Positions 1-8,722 of a DNA stretch of 32,494 bases are shown here, piece by piece; the first letter of the stretch is position 1, and every line of letters starts with the position of its first letter. Source of the stretch: a virus. The DNA lies in IMG/VR virus record IMGVR_UViG_3300027708_000215, positions 1-32,494 of that record; one strand, given 5' to 3'. The position numbers were made by a program, and so were the translations under genes. A model generated the notes under the pieces. The model saw only the letters and a program-made list of their open reading frames with translations, ran no database searches and was not told the origin of the DNA.

Positions 1-2
1 AA

Positions 3-41
3 GAAGCAATTGAAGAGCTAAAATTAATAAAAATGGAGTAA
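3..41 (+). CDS. C-terminal end of a gene cut by the window edge
   Basis: An open frame enters from the left edge and ends at TAA 39-41, giving the residues EAIEELKLIKME. It ends three bases before the next ATG, and the GGAG at 35-38 inside its end serves as ribosome binding site of the next gene. This tight spacing and the charged helical tail suggest a real upstream gene. Nothing can be said of its function. Confidence 0.4.
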   Translation, partial: EAIEELKLIKME

Positions 42-44
42 TTT

Positions 45-404
45 ATGAATGAAAATATGGCTTTGTTCTTAGCTACGCTGCTACATTCGGGTACAAATAC
101 CCATTTTTTCCATTGGGCAACCAAATCCTACGCAAAACATAAAGCACTAGGTAAGTTCTACGAAAATATTATTGAGCTTACTGACCAATTAGCTGAAACT
201 TATTTTGGGTGCTATGGTCAAATTACTGAATTCCCTAGCACTTACCACCAGCCTAAAGAACCATTAGCTTATCTACAATCCTTGCAATCCTTTGTAAAAG
301 ATGCTAGAGCTGACTTGCCAAAAGATACAGAAATTTGCCAATTAATTGACAATATTGCTCAAGAAATTGATACAACCATCTATTTACTTAAATTTAAGGC
401 CTAA
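45..404 (+). CDS. Ferritin/Dps-like helical phage protein
   Basis: A 119-residue protein of mostly long helices. The N-terminal half (about residues 12-58) carries a His/Trp-rich helix (HSGTNTHFFHWATKSYAKH), then a helix with repeated acidic residues and AETYFG. This recalls the ferritin-like/Dps-like proteins of tailed phages (DUF5856-type), in which a histidine-rich first helix is typical. Whether it binds iron or oxidises it cannot be judged: the H and E residues that could form a di-metal site are present, but spacing to a known site was not tested. GGAG lies six bases before the ATG. It heads a run of four small genes before the methyltransferase gene. Confidence 0.6.
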   Translation: MNENMALFLATLLHSGTNTHFFHWATKSYAKHKALGKFYENIIELTDQLAETYFGCYGQITEFPSTYHQPKEPLAYLQSLQSFVKDARADLPKDTEICQLIDNIAQEIDTTIYLLKFKA

Positions 405-406
405 TC

Positions 407-592
407 ATGCCATTAGACAAATCAGGTTCGGCCCAATCAGTCGGCAAAAACATCAAAACAGAGATGAAAGCTGGCAAAGGTAAGCGCCAAGCATTAGCCA
501 TTGCTCTTAATGTAGAGCGTGATAGCGCCAAAGGTAAACGCAAAGCTAAATTAGAAGAACAGTACGCCAAATACATTGAAAGCAAAGCATGA
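407..592 (+). CDS. Small basic phage protein
   Basis: A 61-residue, very lysine-rich protein with the pattern SVGKNIKTEMKAGKGKRQALAIAL in its first half. The KQA/RQA-(L)AIAL pattern is common in small phage proteins of the DUF6496 kind, whose role is unknown. The second half is a charged helix. It starts two bases after the ferritin-like gene and its stop overlaps the next ATG (ATGA at 589-592), so the small genes are translationally coupled. High charge suggests nucleic-acid or virion contact, which is inference only. Confidence 0.6.
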   Translation: MPLDKSGSAQSVGKNIKTEMKAGKGKRQALAIALNVERDSAKGKRKAKLEEQYAKYIESKA

Positions 593-759
593 AAGACGGA
601 CTTTATGCCAATATTCACCGTAAACAAGCTAGGATAGCTGCTGGTTCTGGCGAAAAGATGCGTAAGCCTGGCACTAAAGGCGCTCCAAGTGCATCAGACT
701 TTAAACAAGCTGCCAAAACAAGAAAAGAAGTTATTGCTGACAAAATGAAGGGTATGTAA
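589..759 (+). CDS. Small basic phage protein, GLYANIH family
   Basis: A 56-residue protein starting MKDGLYANIHRKQARI and containing GSGEKMRKPGTKGAPSASD. This arrangement (GLYANIH, then GSGEKMRKPG.KGAP) recurs in small proteins of many marine and freshwater phages, to my recollection; function is unknown. The start overlaps the stop of the previous gene as ATGA, and its own stop overlaps the next ATG as TAATG. It is rich in Lys and Gly with no hydrophobic segment. I place it as a real gene because the coupling is perfect on both sides and the motif is recognisable. Confidence 0.7.
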   Translation: MKDGLYANIHRKQARIAAGSGEKMRKPGTKGAPSASDFKQAAKTRKEVIADKMKGM

Positions 760-980
760 TGAAACACATGACAAGAAGCTATCCCCCAGAAAACGCTATG
801 CTTAGACCTCATGTAGAGTCAGCATTAGAAAAAGCGCAAAAAAAACGCCAATCAAAACAACCACCTACAGAACTTGATGAAAGTGGTGGCGTATTAAACA
901 AGCAAGCTAATGAAAGAATGAAGCGTAAACGAGCTATACACAATGCTATGAACAAGATACATGACCCTGATATAGCGTGA
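759..980 (+). CDS. Hypothetical small basic protein
   Basis: A 73-residue protein rich in Lys, Arg and Gln with no membrane segment. It starts inside the stop of the previous gene (TAATG). The middle (about residues 26-45) is low complexity; the C-terminal third forms a likely basic helix. I do not recognise the family. The strong coupling to the preceding small genes suggests a shared function or at least shared expression. It is the last of the small genes before the methyltransferase gene, from which it is separated by 38 bases. Confidence 0.5.
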   Translation: MKHMTRSYPPENAMLRPHVESALEKAQKKRQSKQPPTELDESGGVLNKQANERMKRKRAIHNAMNKIHDPDIA

Positions 981-1018
981 TACAATAAAAGCGTTATTAA
1001 TCAACACCTTGGTTAAAT

Positions 1019-2209
1019 ATGCAAATCAAAGAAGTAGAAGTATCAGCGTTAATACCTTACGCTAAAAATTCAAGAACCCACGATGATGCTCAAGTAGCCC
1101 AAATAGCTGCCAGCATTAAAGAGTTTGGCTGGACTAATCCAATACTCATAGATGGGAACAAAGGCATAATTGCTGGTCATGGTCGATTAATGGCCGCCAG
1201 AAAGCTCAAAATGGACAAAGTACCAGTAATTGAGTTAAACGGTATGACCGATGCCCAAAAGAAAGCCTATGTAATAGCAGACAATAGATTAGCTTTAAAT
1301 GCTGGTTGGGATAATGCTATGCTAACTATTGAGTTACAAGACTTAGAGGATGAAGGATTTGACTTATCTCTTACAGGTTTTAATGATGCAGAGTTAGATG
1401 CCCTGCTAAACCCTATAGAAGAAACAGAAGGACTTACAGACGAAGATGCTGTGCCTGATGTTCCTGACGAGCCAAAAACCAAGCTAGGCGATATATATAT
1501 CCTTGGAAATCATAGGCTTATGTGCGGAGACTCTTGTTCTGTTACAGATATGGAAAAGTTATGTAACGACAGAAAAGTCGATATGTGGCTTACAGACCCT
1601 CCATATAATGTGGCATATGAAGGCAAAACTAAAGATGCTTTAACTATTAAAAACGATTCAATGACTAACGATGGGTTTCGCCAGTTTTTGCGTGATGCTT
1701 ATGTTACGGCAGATACAGTAATGAAAGCTGGAGCTGTATTTTATATATGGCATGCTGATTCAGAAGGTTATAACTTTAGAGGTGCTGCACATGATGCTGG
1801 CTGGAAAGTACGGCAATGCCTTATTTGGAAAAAATCAATTATGGTCATGGGTAGGCAAGACTACCATTGGAAGCATGAACCCTGCTTATATGGCTGGAAA
1901 GAGGGCGCAGGACATTTATGGGCCACAGACAGAAAACAAACAACTATCCTAGAGTTCGACAAACCTAGTAGAAATGGCGAACATCCTACAATGAAGCCAG
2001 TTGCCCTATTTGAGTATCAAATGCTTAACAATACAAAGGGTGGAGACATTATTTTGGATAGTTTTGGGGGTTCAGGAACTACGCTATTAGCTGCGGAAAA
2101 GAACGGCAGAATAGCTTATGTTATGGAATTAGACCCAAAATACTGCGATGTCATAGTTAAGCGTTGGGAAGACTTCACAGGTAAAAAAGCTGTACTTTCG
2201 GAGTTATAA
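1019..2209 (+). CDS. ParB-like domain fused to DNA N4/N6 methyltransferase
   Basis: A 396-residue two-domain protein. Residues 1-130 are a ParB/sulfiredoxin-type domain with LIPYAKNSRTH and the GHGR motif at 53-56. Residues 155-396 are an S-adenosylmethionine-dependent DNA methyltransferase, with the catalytic DPPY at 193-196 and the cofactor motif DSFGGSG at 347-353. The order DPPY before FGGSG is that of the beta class, which methylates adenine N6 or cytosine N4. Such fusions are well known in tailed phages and sit, as here, just before the terminase genes. A plausible role is marking phage DNA against host restriction, or before packaging. No restriction enzyme is seen nearby, so it is an orphan. 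The base to be methylated and the recognition site cannot be read from the sequence. Confidence 0.93.
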   Translation: MQIKEVEVSALIPYAKNSRTHDDAQVAQIAASIKEFGWTNPILIDGNKGIIAGHGRLMAARKLKMDKVPVIELNGMTDAQKKAYVIADNRLALNAGWDNAMLTIELQDLEDEGFDLSLTGFNDAELDALLNPIEETEGLTDEDAVPDVPDEPKTKLGDIYILGNHRLMCGDSCSVTDMEKLCNDRKVDMWLTDPPYNVAYEGKTKDALTIKNDSMTNDGFRQFLRDAYVTADTVMKAGAVFYIWHADSEGYNFRGAAHDAGWKVRQCLIWKKSIMVMGRQDYHWKHEPCLYGWKEGAGHLWATDRKQTTILEFDKPSRNGEHPTMKPVALFEYQMLNNTKGGDIILDSFGGSGTTLLAAEKNGRIAYVMELDPKYCDVIVKRWEDFTGKKAVLSEL

Positions 2210-2210
2210 A

Positions 2211-2543
2211 ATGGCTCAAGGAAAAGAACATAAGCCAACTCAAGCCGATAAAGACACCGCTAAACGCTTGTCTGCCCTTGGTGTACCCCATGAGGATATA
2301 GCTACAAGGCTTAAAATTAGTGCTGACACGCTGGTTAAATACTATAAAGAAGAATTAGATGAAGGGCGCATAGACGCTAATGCCGCTATTGCTGGCACAT
2401 TGTTTAGCCAGGCTAAAAAGGGCAATACTGCTGCCGCTATCTTTTGGCTTAAAACTAGGGCAAGATGGAAAGAAACCCAAGTAAATGAAGTAACTGGCTT
2501 AGACGGCAAAGACTTTACTATTTCATGGGCAGATGAAGCCTAA
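2211..2543 (+). CDS. terS: Terminase small subunit (putative)
   Basis: A 110-residue protein with an N-terminal helix-turn-helix (about residues 15-45: LSALGVPHEDIATRLKIS, then a recognition-type helix) followed by ANAAIAGTLFSQAKKGNTAAAIFWLKTRARW. The last pattern (a Gly between helices, AAIFWLKTR, W) is typical of small terminase or packaging-associated HTH proteins that bind the packaging site. It starts two bases after the methyltransferase stop; CGGAG lies about eight bases upstream. Its 3' end overlaps the large terminase gene by 11 bases. Position directly before the large subunit supports the assignment. Confidence 0.85.
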   Translation: MAQGKEHKPTQADKDTAKRLSALGVPHEDIATRLKISADTLVKYYKEELDEGRIDANAAIAGTLFSQAKKGNTAAAIFWLKTRARWKETQVNEVTGLDGKDFTISWADEA

Positions 2544-3873
2544 TATAAAGCTGTTATATCGCCCTAGAAAGGTATTTGTGGACTTTCATCGTCGTAAGGA
2601 GCGTTGGGGTGTGGTTGTGGCACATAGGCGCTGTGGTAAGACTGTAGCCTGTATTAATGAATTAATAGTAAAAGCTTTATTAGAATCTAAAAAAGATGGG
2701 AGATATGCTTATGTTGCACCTTATTACAGCCAAGCTAAAAACATTGCTTGGGACTATCTTTTGCGCTTTTCCAAGCCAGTTATGGCAAAAGCTAACCAAT
2801 CTGAACTTTGGGTCGAACTCATTAATGGTGCGAGGATTCGATTGTTTGGTGCTGACAATGCTGATTCCCTTCGTGGTCTTTACCTTGATGGCATCGTACT
2901 TGATGAATATGCTGATATGCGCCCTCGTATTTGGGGTGAAATTATTAGACCACTCCTCGCAGACAGACTAGGTTGGGCAGTATTTATTGGTACACCAAAG
3001 GGTCATAATGCCTTTTGGGATGTGTATAGCAATGCTTTACAGTCACCAGATTGGTACGCCAAAACCCTAAGAGCTAGTAAGACAGGGTTATTGCCGCCGG
3101 AAGAATTAGCCGATGCTGCTAAGTCAATGACTCAAGACCAATACTTACAAGAGTTTGAATGTGACTTTGAAAGCGCTATTTTAGGGGCTTATTACGGTAA
3201 AGAGATGCGAGCCTTGACCGATGCTGGTCGTATTACAGAGGTAGAGTATGACCCACTATTCCCTGTACATACCGCTTGGGACTTAGGTTACTCAGACGAT
3301 ACAAGCATTTGGTGGTATCAAGTCGTACATGGCGAGATAAGGGTTCTTGACTACCACTCATCCAATGGACAAGCTATTGCTTACTACACAGGGCTAATTC
3401 AAGCTAAAGAGCGAGAATACAATTATGTGTATGGTACACATTGGCTACCCCATGACGCTAGAGCAAAGACATTAGCTTCTGGCGGAAAAAGCATCATTGA
3501 GCAATTAAGTGTTAAAATTCCTATAGAAAAGATGAAGATTGTCCCAAGTTTATCTTTACAAGACGGAATTCAAGCAAGTAGGCTTGCATTACTGCGTTGT
3601 TGGTTCGATACAAAGTGTGACGATGGCATTGAATGTTTAAGGCAATATCAGCGTGAATACGATGAAGATAAGAAAGTATTTAGGGATAGACCTAGGCACG
3701 ATTGGACGAGTCATGGTAGTGACGCATTTCGCATGATGAGCATTGCCTGGCGTGAAGAAGAAAAAGCATTGCCCAAAGATGATGCAATCAGAGGGTTATT
3801 AGTAGGACAAACTAATGTAACGCTGAACGAGATGTGGAAGTCAAACCCAACTCGCTCAAGAGGGAGATATTAA
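2533..3873 (+). CDS. terL: Terminase large subunit (packaging ATPase-nuclease)
   Basis: A 446-residue DNA packaging motor. The Walker A-type loop AHRRCGKT lies at 30-37, the Walker B IVLDEYAD at 121-128, and a coupling-type GTPKGHN at 153-159. The C-terminal RNase H-like nuclease begins with AWDLGYSDDTSIW at 248-260, in which the first Asp is a usual metal ligand; further acidic residues follow near the end (a DWTSHGSDAFR stretch). Length and motif order fit the full family. It acts at the procapsid portal, translocating and cutting concatemeric DNA. It overlaps the small subunit upstream, and its TAA overlaps the portal ATG (TAATG). Confidence 0.96.
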   Translation: MKPNIKLLYRPRKVFVDFHRRKERWGVVVAHRRCGKTVACINELIVKALLESKKDGRYAYVAPYYSQAKNIAWDYLLRFSKPVMAKANQSELWVELINGARIRLFGADNADSLRGLYLDGIVLDEYADMRPRIWGEIIRPLLADRLGWAVFIGTPKGHNAFWDVYSNALQSPDWYAKTLRASKTGLLPPEELADAAKSMTQDQYLQEFECDFESAILGAYYGKEMRALTDAGRITEVEYDPLFPVHTAWDLGYSDDTSIWWYQVVHGEIRVLDYHSSNGQAIAYYTGLIQAKEREYNYVYGTHWLPHDARAKTLASGGKSIIEQLSVKIPIEKMKIVPSLSLQDGIQASRLALLRCWFDTKCDDGIECLRQYQREYDEDKKVFRDRPRHDWTSHGSDAFRMMSIAWREEEKALPKDDAIRGLLVGQTNVTLNEMWKSNPTRSRGRY

Positions 3874-6134
3874 TGACGCATACATACGAGAAATGGTACA
3901 ACACCATTATGGGTTACGAGAGAACCTATAAGAAATGGGAAGGCCGTACTGACCGTATTATCCGCAGATACAAAGACGATAGCCGTTTTCAAAACAACCC
4001 TAATGCTCGCTTTAATATCCTCTTTTCTAATGTCCAGACTATCCAGCCAGCTATCTTTGCTAGACTGCCGCGCCCAGATGTAAGCCGTAGATTCCGTGAT
4101 AACGACCCTATTGGTCGTGTCGCTTCTATGATGCTAGAGCGTGCTTTAGAGTTTGAGCTTGAGCATTATGGTGACTACAAAGCCTCAATGAACTACGCTG
4201 TACTTGACCGCTTGCTTGGTGGGCGTGGTACTGCTTGGGTTCGTTATGAGCCACATATTGCTGGTGAAGTAGAGGGTGAGCCTGACGATGGCTACCAAGT
4301 TACTGAAGATGCTGATGAAGCTGAAACTCCTGAAGGCATGGGGCTTGAGAACCAAGAGCGCATTGAGTATGAGTGCTGCCCTGTAGATTATGTCCATTGG
4401 CGTGACTTTGGTCATACCGTAGCCCGTACATGGGAAGAAGTAACCGCAGTTTGGCGTAAGGTTTACATGAACCGCCCTGCATTAGTAGAGCGTTTCGGTG
4501 AAGAAATAGGCGGCAAGATTCCACTAGATACCAAACCTGATGATTTAAAGCGCTCAGAAAAGCCAGTAGAAGGCTCATACGAAGCCTTAGTCTATGAGAT
4601 TTGGGATAAGGAAACAGGTAAAGTATTATGGATTAGCAAGTCATTAGGCAAGATTCTTGATGAGCGTGATGACCCATTGCAATTAGAAGGATTTTGGCCT
4701 TGTCCAAAGCCTTTGTATTCTAATGTTACTACCGATAGCCTAGAGCCAATCCCTGACTTTACGATGTACCAAGACCAAGCCAGAGAGCTTGATACTTTGG
4801 CAGACCGTATTGATGGATTGATTAACGCATTGAAAGTGCGTGGCGTTTACGATGCTTCTAACTCTGAACTATCTCGTTTGTTCTCCGAAGGTGAGAATAA
4901 CGCATTGCTACCAGTTAAGAACTGGGCTGCATTTGCTGAAAAACAAGGCATGAAAGGTGCTATTGACCTAGTTGATATTGCTCCTTTTGCTACTGCTTTA
5001 ATGTCCTGTTATCAGGCTATGGAGCAAGTTAAGAGCCAAATCTATGAAATCATGGGTATTGCCGATATTCAGCGTGGTCAAACAGACCCTAATGAAACCC
5101 TTGGCGCTCAGATTATCAAGTCAAACAATGCTGCTGGTCGATTAAAGACTATGCAACATAATGTGGTGGATTTTGCTACTACATTGCTACGCATCAAAGC
5201 ACAGATTATCTGTAATCACTTTACCGATGACACATTAATCAAAATCTCTGGCGCATCACAGTTAAGTCCACAAGACCAACAGATGATTCCTCAAGCTCTA
5301 GCATTGCTTAGAGATGAGGCTTCAGCTAACTTCCGTATTGAAGTTACTTCTGATTCCATGATTTTCCAAGATGAGGAAGCTGAAAAACAGAACCGTATGG
5401 CTTTCTTGCAAGCAGTCGGTGGCTTTATGCAAACCGCATTGCCAGCCGCTTCTGCCCAGCCTGAATTAGCCCCAATGCTCATGGAAATGCTTAAGTTTAG
5501 CGTTACCGCATTTAGAGCTGGTAAGCAATTAGAAGGCATTATTGACGAAACAGCAGACCAAATTAGAGAAGTTGCACAGCAATCTAAGGGTCAGCCTAAA
5601 CCGCCTCCTCCTGAGATTCAGAAGATGCAGATGCAAATCCAAGCCGAACAGCAAAAAATGCAGCAACAAGCTCAGATGGAACAGCAGAAGATGCAGATGC
5701 AGAATGAGTTGGAGAAAGCCAAGCAAGAGTACCAGGCTCAAGAGAATCAGCTTAAGTTCCAGTTAGAAGAAAAGCGCAACATGGAAGAAATGAACATGGA
5801 AGCGCAACTAACTAAGATGAAACTTGAGATTGACAATAACAAGTCTATTCTCCTAGCTTACTTAGACAATTCGACTAAAATAGAAACTGCTCGAATTAGT
5901 GCTGGCTTGACCGATGGTTCAGAAGCCTACATTGAAGCAGTTGACCAAGCTCGCAACCTACAAGATACGATGGGATTCTCACAAATGGCAAATCATCCAC
6001 TACAACCAGCAATGGAAAATATGCAGCAAACCAATGCTCAGTTAACTCAAATGGTAGCTGCATTGATGCAAAAGCTATCCCAGCCTAAACAAGTTATCCG
6101 TGATGAAAACGGTAAGATTATTGGAGTTAACTAA
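3873..6134 (+). CDS. Portal protein
   Basis: A 753-residue protein directly after the large terminase. I choose ATG 3873, behind the strong site AAGAGGGAG, rather than the in-frame ATG at 3834 that would lie inside the terminase gene. The N-terminal half has the portal-type features of P22-like and other podoviral connectors: FNILFSNVQTIQPAIFARLPRPDV, a CPVDYVHWRDFGHT block, and later IYEIMGIADIQRGQTDPNETLGAQ, which is characteristic of large portal proteins. Around residues 575-655 lies a long Gln/Met/Glu-rich coiled coil (repeated QMQ and QQKMQ), comparable to the helical barrel of long portals. It forms the dodecameric DNA entry ring of the head. Its stop overlaps the next ATG. Confidence 0.92.
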   Translation: MTHTYEKWYNTIMGYERTYKKWEGRTDRIIRRYKDDSRFQNNPNARFNILFSNVQTIQPAIFARLPRPDVSRRFRDNDPIGRVASMMLERALEFELEHYGDYKASMNYAVLDRLLGGRGTAWVRYEPHIAGEVEGEPDDGYQVTEDADEAETPEGMGLENQERIEYECCPVDYVHWRDFGHTVARTWEEVTAVWRKVYMNRPALVERFGEEIGGKIPLDTKPDDLKRSEKPVEGSYEALVYEIWDKETGKVLWISKSLGKILDERDDPLQLEGFWPCPKPLYSNVTTDSLEPIPDFTMYQDQARELDTLADRIDGLINALKVRGVYDASNSELSRLFSEGENNALLPVKNWAAFAEKQGMKGAIDLVDIAPFATALMSCYQAMEQVKSQIYEIMGIADIQRGQTDPNETLGAQIIKSNNAAGRLKTMQHNVVDFATTLLRIKAQIICNHFTDDTLIKISGASQLSPQDQQMIPQALALLRDEASANFRIEVTSDSMIFQDEEAEKQNRMAFLQAVGGFMQTALPAASAQPELAPMLMEMLKFSVTAFRAGKQLEGIIDETADQIREVAQQSKGQPKPPPPEIQKMQMQIQAEQQKMQQQAQMEQQKMQMQNELEKAKQEYQAQENQLKFQLEEKRNMEEMNMEAQLTKMKLEIDNNKSILLAYLDNSTKIETARISAGLTDGSEAYIEAVDQARNLQDTMGFSQMANHPLQPAMENMQQTNAQLTQMVAALMQKLSQPKQVIRDENGKIIGVN

Positions 6135-6538
6135 TGGCCTCAAACTTAAAATACTCTAACGGCACTAGAGATGCCCAGCAAACAGGTCTAATTACTTATG
6201 CTGGTTCAGGTTCTATTATCCGTTTATATGATGGTACTCAGCCAGCTAATGCCAATACTGCTATATCTACCCAAACCCTATTGGTTAGCCTTACAGTTGC
6301 TGGTTCTTTTGGTACAGACTCTAACGGTACTATTACCTTGGGTTCAGTCACAAGCGGTACAGCCGTAGCGTCAAGCACAGCTACTTTTTTCCGCATAGTT
6401 AAATCGGATGGCACAACCGTAGTGATGGATGGCTCAGTTGGTACTTCTGGTGCAGATATGAACTTAAACAGCACAACCATAGCTTCAGGTCAAACCGTTG
6501 CTATTACTGCTGGTACATTTATTCGTGGCAATAGCTAA
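6134..6538 (+). CDS. Small virion structural protein (putative)
   Basis: A 134-residue protein, almost free of charged residues and rich in Thr, Ser, Gly and Ala, with a beta-strand-like pattern throughout. It begins MASNLKYSNGTRDAQQTGLI, followed by SIIRLYDGTQPANANTAI, a pattern common in phage structural proteins next to fibre genes. It sits between portal and fibre genes and starts inside the portal stop (TAATG). It may be a fibre-associated or decoration protein. The exact role is not visible. Confidence 0.65.
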   Translation: MASNLKYSNGTRDAQQTGLITYAGSGSIIRLYDGTQPANANTAISTQTLLVSLTVAGSFGTDSNGTITLGSVTSGTAVASSTATFFRIVKSDGTTVVMDGSVGTSGADMNLNSTTIASGQTVAITAGTFIRGNS

Positions 6539-6546
6539 AGGCTAAT

Positions 6547-8712
6547 ATGGCTCTTATTCTTAAAGACAGAGTACAAGAAACCAGTACAACGACAGGTACA
6601 GGGACACTAACCCTTGCTGGCGCTGTTACTCAGTTTCAGACTTTTTCTTCAGCCGTTGGTAATGGCAATACAACTTATTACACTATTTACAATGCTGGCG
6701 GTTCTTTATGGGAAGTCGGTCTAGGTACAGTTGGTGCTGGCACTTTAAGCCGTGATACTGTACTTGCATCCAGTAACTCTAATGCCTTGGTTAATTTTAC
6801 TGGTACTCTTTATGTATTTGGTGACTATCCTGCTGGTAAGTCGGTATATCTTGATGCAATAGGAACGGCAACAGTTCCTCAATTAGCTACAAGCTCTACT
6901 ACCAGTACAACGCCTGTATTAAGTTTTAATGCTTCTAATTCAGGATTTGCTTCAGGCGCAACAATATCAGGCAGTTACTTGCAATCTATTTTGCAAAACA
7001 AATCAGGTACTGCTGGCGCATCTACAAATTATGTATTAAGTAATGATTTAGGCACAGACTCAACTTATTACGGTGAGTTTGGTATGAATTCATCTGTTTA
7101 TAGTGCAGGAACTCCTGCTGACTTCTTTAGTCTTAATAATGGTATTTATTATTCAGGCCACGATGGTGATGTAACTTTAGGTTCAGGCAATGGTAAAAAT
7201 ACTTATTTAGCTTGGGGTTCTTCAGGTCAATCAGCCCATGTTATTAATGCTACAGGTTCTATTGGTTTAAATACCAACATTACTGGAACATCTAACTTTG
7301 GTACAAGCGGTCAAGTTTTAACTTCTGCTGGTAATGCGGCATCTCCTACTTGGACTACCCCAACAACAGGAACAGTAACTAGCGTTACAGGCACAGCACC
7401 AGTAGTATCAAGCGGTGGCAATACTCCTGCTATTAGTATGCCTGCCGCTACTACAAGTGTAAGTGGTTACCTTACAAGCACAGATTGGAATACATTTAAC
7501 GGTAAAGGTAGCGGAACAGTAACTAGCGTTGCTGCAACAGTTCCTTCTATTTTGTCTATTTCAGGCTCACCAATTACTTCTAGCGGTACTTTAGCTATAA
7601 CTTATAGCGGTACAGCATTACCAATTGCTAACGGTGGTACAAACTCTACTGCTACGCCTACGGCTGGTGGCGCAGGGTATGGTACTGGTACGGCTCATGC
7701 TTATACTGCCGCAGGAACAACTGGTCAAGTATTAATAAGTAATGGTGCTTCTGCTCCTGCATATACTGCCAATCTTGTTGTTGCATCAAATAATGTAGAT
7801 GCCAGTGCAAATACTGGTGGTTTTATTCCGCCTACAGGAACTACCGCACAACGCCCAAGCAGTCCTATAGCTGGAACAACTAGATACAACACAACATTAA
7901 ATCAATATGAAGTCTATAGCGGAATTTCTTGGATAGGACTTTCTTCACAAACATATTCAGCAGATTATTTAATTGCTGCTGGTGGCGGTGGTAGCACAGG
8001 CGATGGCGGCGGTGGAGGCGGTGCTGGTGGATTGTTAACTGGAACAACATCCTTAACTATTGGAACTGTTTATACAGTTACTGTAGGCGCTGGTGGTACT
8101 GGAGGCTCGGGTTCTGCAACTGCTGGAGGAAATTCCACATTTAATTCTTTAAGTGCTGTTGGCGGCGGTGTTGGAGGAGGAAGTAATGGCTCTAACAATG
8201 GTGGCAATGGTGGTTCAGGTGGTGGCGGACAACAAAGTAGCGGTACTGCTGGGTCAGGAACATCAGGACAAGGTAATGCTGGTGGCATAGGTGGTGGAGG
8301 TGTTGCTGGTGCTGGTGGAGGCGGCGGAGCTGGTGCTGCTGGTTCTAATGGAGCTGGTGTTGCTGGCGGTAATGGTGGTAATGGTTTGCAATCATCAATT
8401 ACTGGTAGTTCCGTTTATTATGCTGGTGGCGGTGGCGGTGGTTATGGAACACAATCTACTGGTGGTTTAGGTGGTGGCGGTAATGGTGGCGGAGGAAACA
8501 ATGCTGGCTCTGCTGGAACTGCAAATACAGGCGGAGGTGCTGGTGGTGGAGGTGGCGCAGGTGCTGCTGGCGCAAATGGAGGTTCTGGAGTTGTCATTAT
8601 TTCCGTACCAACCGCAAATTATTCAGGCACTACATCTGGCTCACCTACAGTAACAACTAGCGGTTCTAATACAATTATGAAGTTCACATCATCTGGCTCT
8701 TACACAGCTTAA
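6547..8712 (+). CDS. Tail fibre-like protein with glycine-rich C-terminal domain
   Basis: A 721-residue fibre. The first 110 residues form an attachment-type region (TGTLTLAGAVTQFQTFSSAVGNGNTTYYTI, seen in many phage fibres, here cited only in part). The centre has repeats of GTVTSVTGTAPVVSSGG and SGYLTSTDWNTFNGKG, typical fibre shaft modules. From about residue 475 to 685 comes a domain of Gly runs (GGGG, GGAGG) broken by short strands such as TVYTVTVGAGG. Comparable glycine-rich domains are known as receptor-binding tips of T-even-type adhesins. The last 35 residues are a small beta segment. It probably binds the cell surface. The base composition is locally biased by the GGT/GGC repeats. 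Confidence 0.85.
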   Translation: MALILKDRVQETSTTTGTGTLTLAGAVTQFQTFSSAVGNGNTTYYTIYNAGGSLWEVGLGTVGAGTLSRDTVLASSNSNALVNFTGTLYVFGDYPAGKSVYLDAIGTATVPQLATSSTTSTTPVLSFNASNSGFASGATISGSYLQSILQNKSGTAGASTNYVLSNDLGTDSTYYGEFGMNSSVYSAGTPADFFSLNNGIYYSGHDGDVTLGSGNGKNTYLAWGSSGQSAHVINATGSIGLNTNITGTSNFGTSGQVLTSAGNAASPTWTTPTTGTVTSVTGTAPVVSSGGNTPAISMPAATTSVSGYLTSTDWNTFNGKGSGTVTSVAATVPSILSISGSPITSSGTLAITYSGTALPIANGGTNSTATPTAGGAGYGTGTAHAYTAAGTTGQVLISNGASAPAYTANLVVASNNVDASANTGGFIPPTGTTAQRPSSPIAGTTRYNTTLNQYEVYSGISWIGLSSQTYSADYLIAAGGGGSTGDGGGGGGAGGLLTGTTSLTIGTVYTVTVGAGGTGGSGSATAGGNSTFNSLSAVGGGVGGGSNGSNNGGNGGSGGGGQQSSGTAGSGTSGQGNAGGIGGGGVAGAGGGGGAGAAGSNGAGVAGGNGGNGLQSSITGSSVYYAGGGGGGYGTQSTGGLGGGGNGGGGNNAGSAGTANTGGGAGGGGGAGAAGANGGSGVVIISVPTANYSGTTSGSPTVTTSGSNTIMKFTSSGSYTA

Positions 8713-8722
8713 AGGGAAAACA

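Noticed and set aside
3834-3872. Earlier in-frame ATG of the portal gene
   Set aside because: It would overlap the terminase by 40 bases with no binding site, while ATG 3873 has GAGGGAG.
5529-5766. Frames on both strands over the portal coiled coil
   Set aside because: Low-complexity CAG/ATG-rich repeats stay open by composition alone; the portal frame explains them.
8070-8288. Pro-rich - frame opposite the fibre tip
   Set aside because: It is the complement of the Gly-run codons (GGT/GGC), which gives Pro runs by itself.
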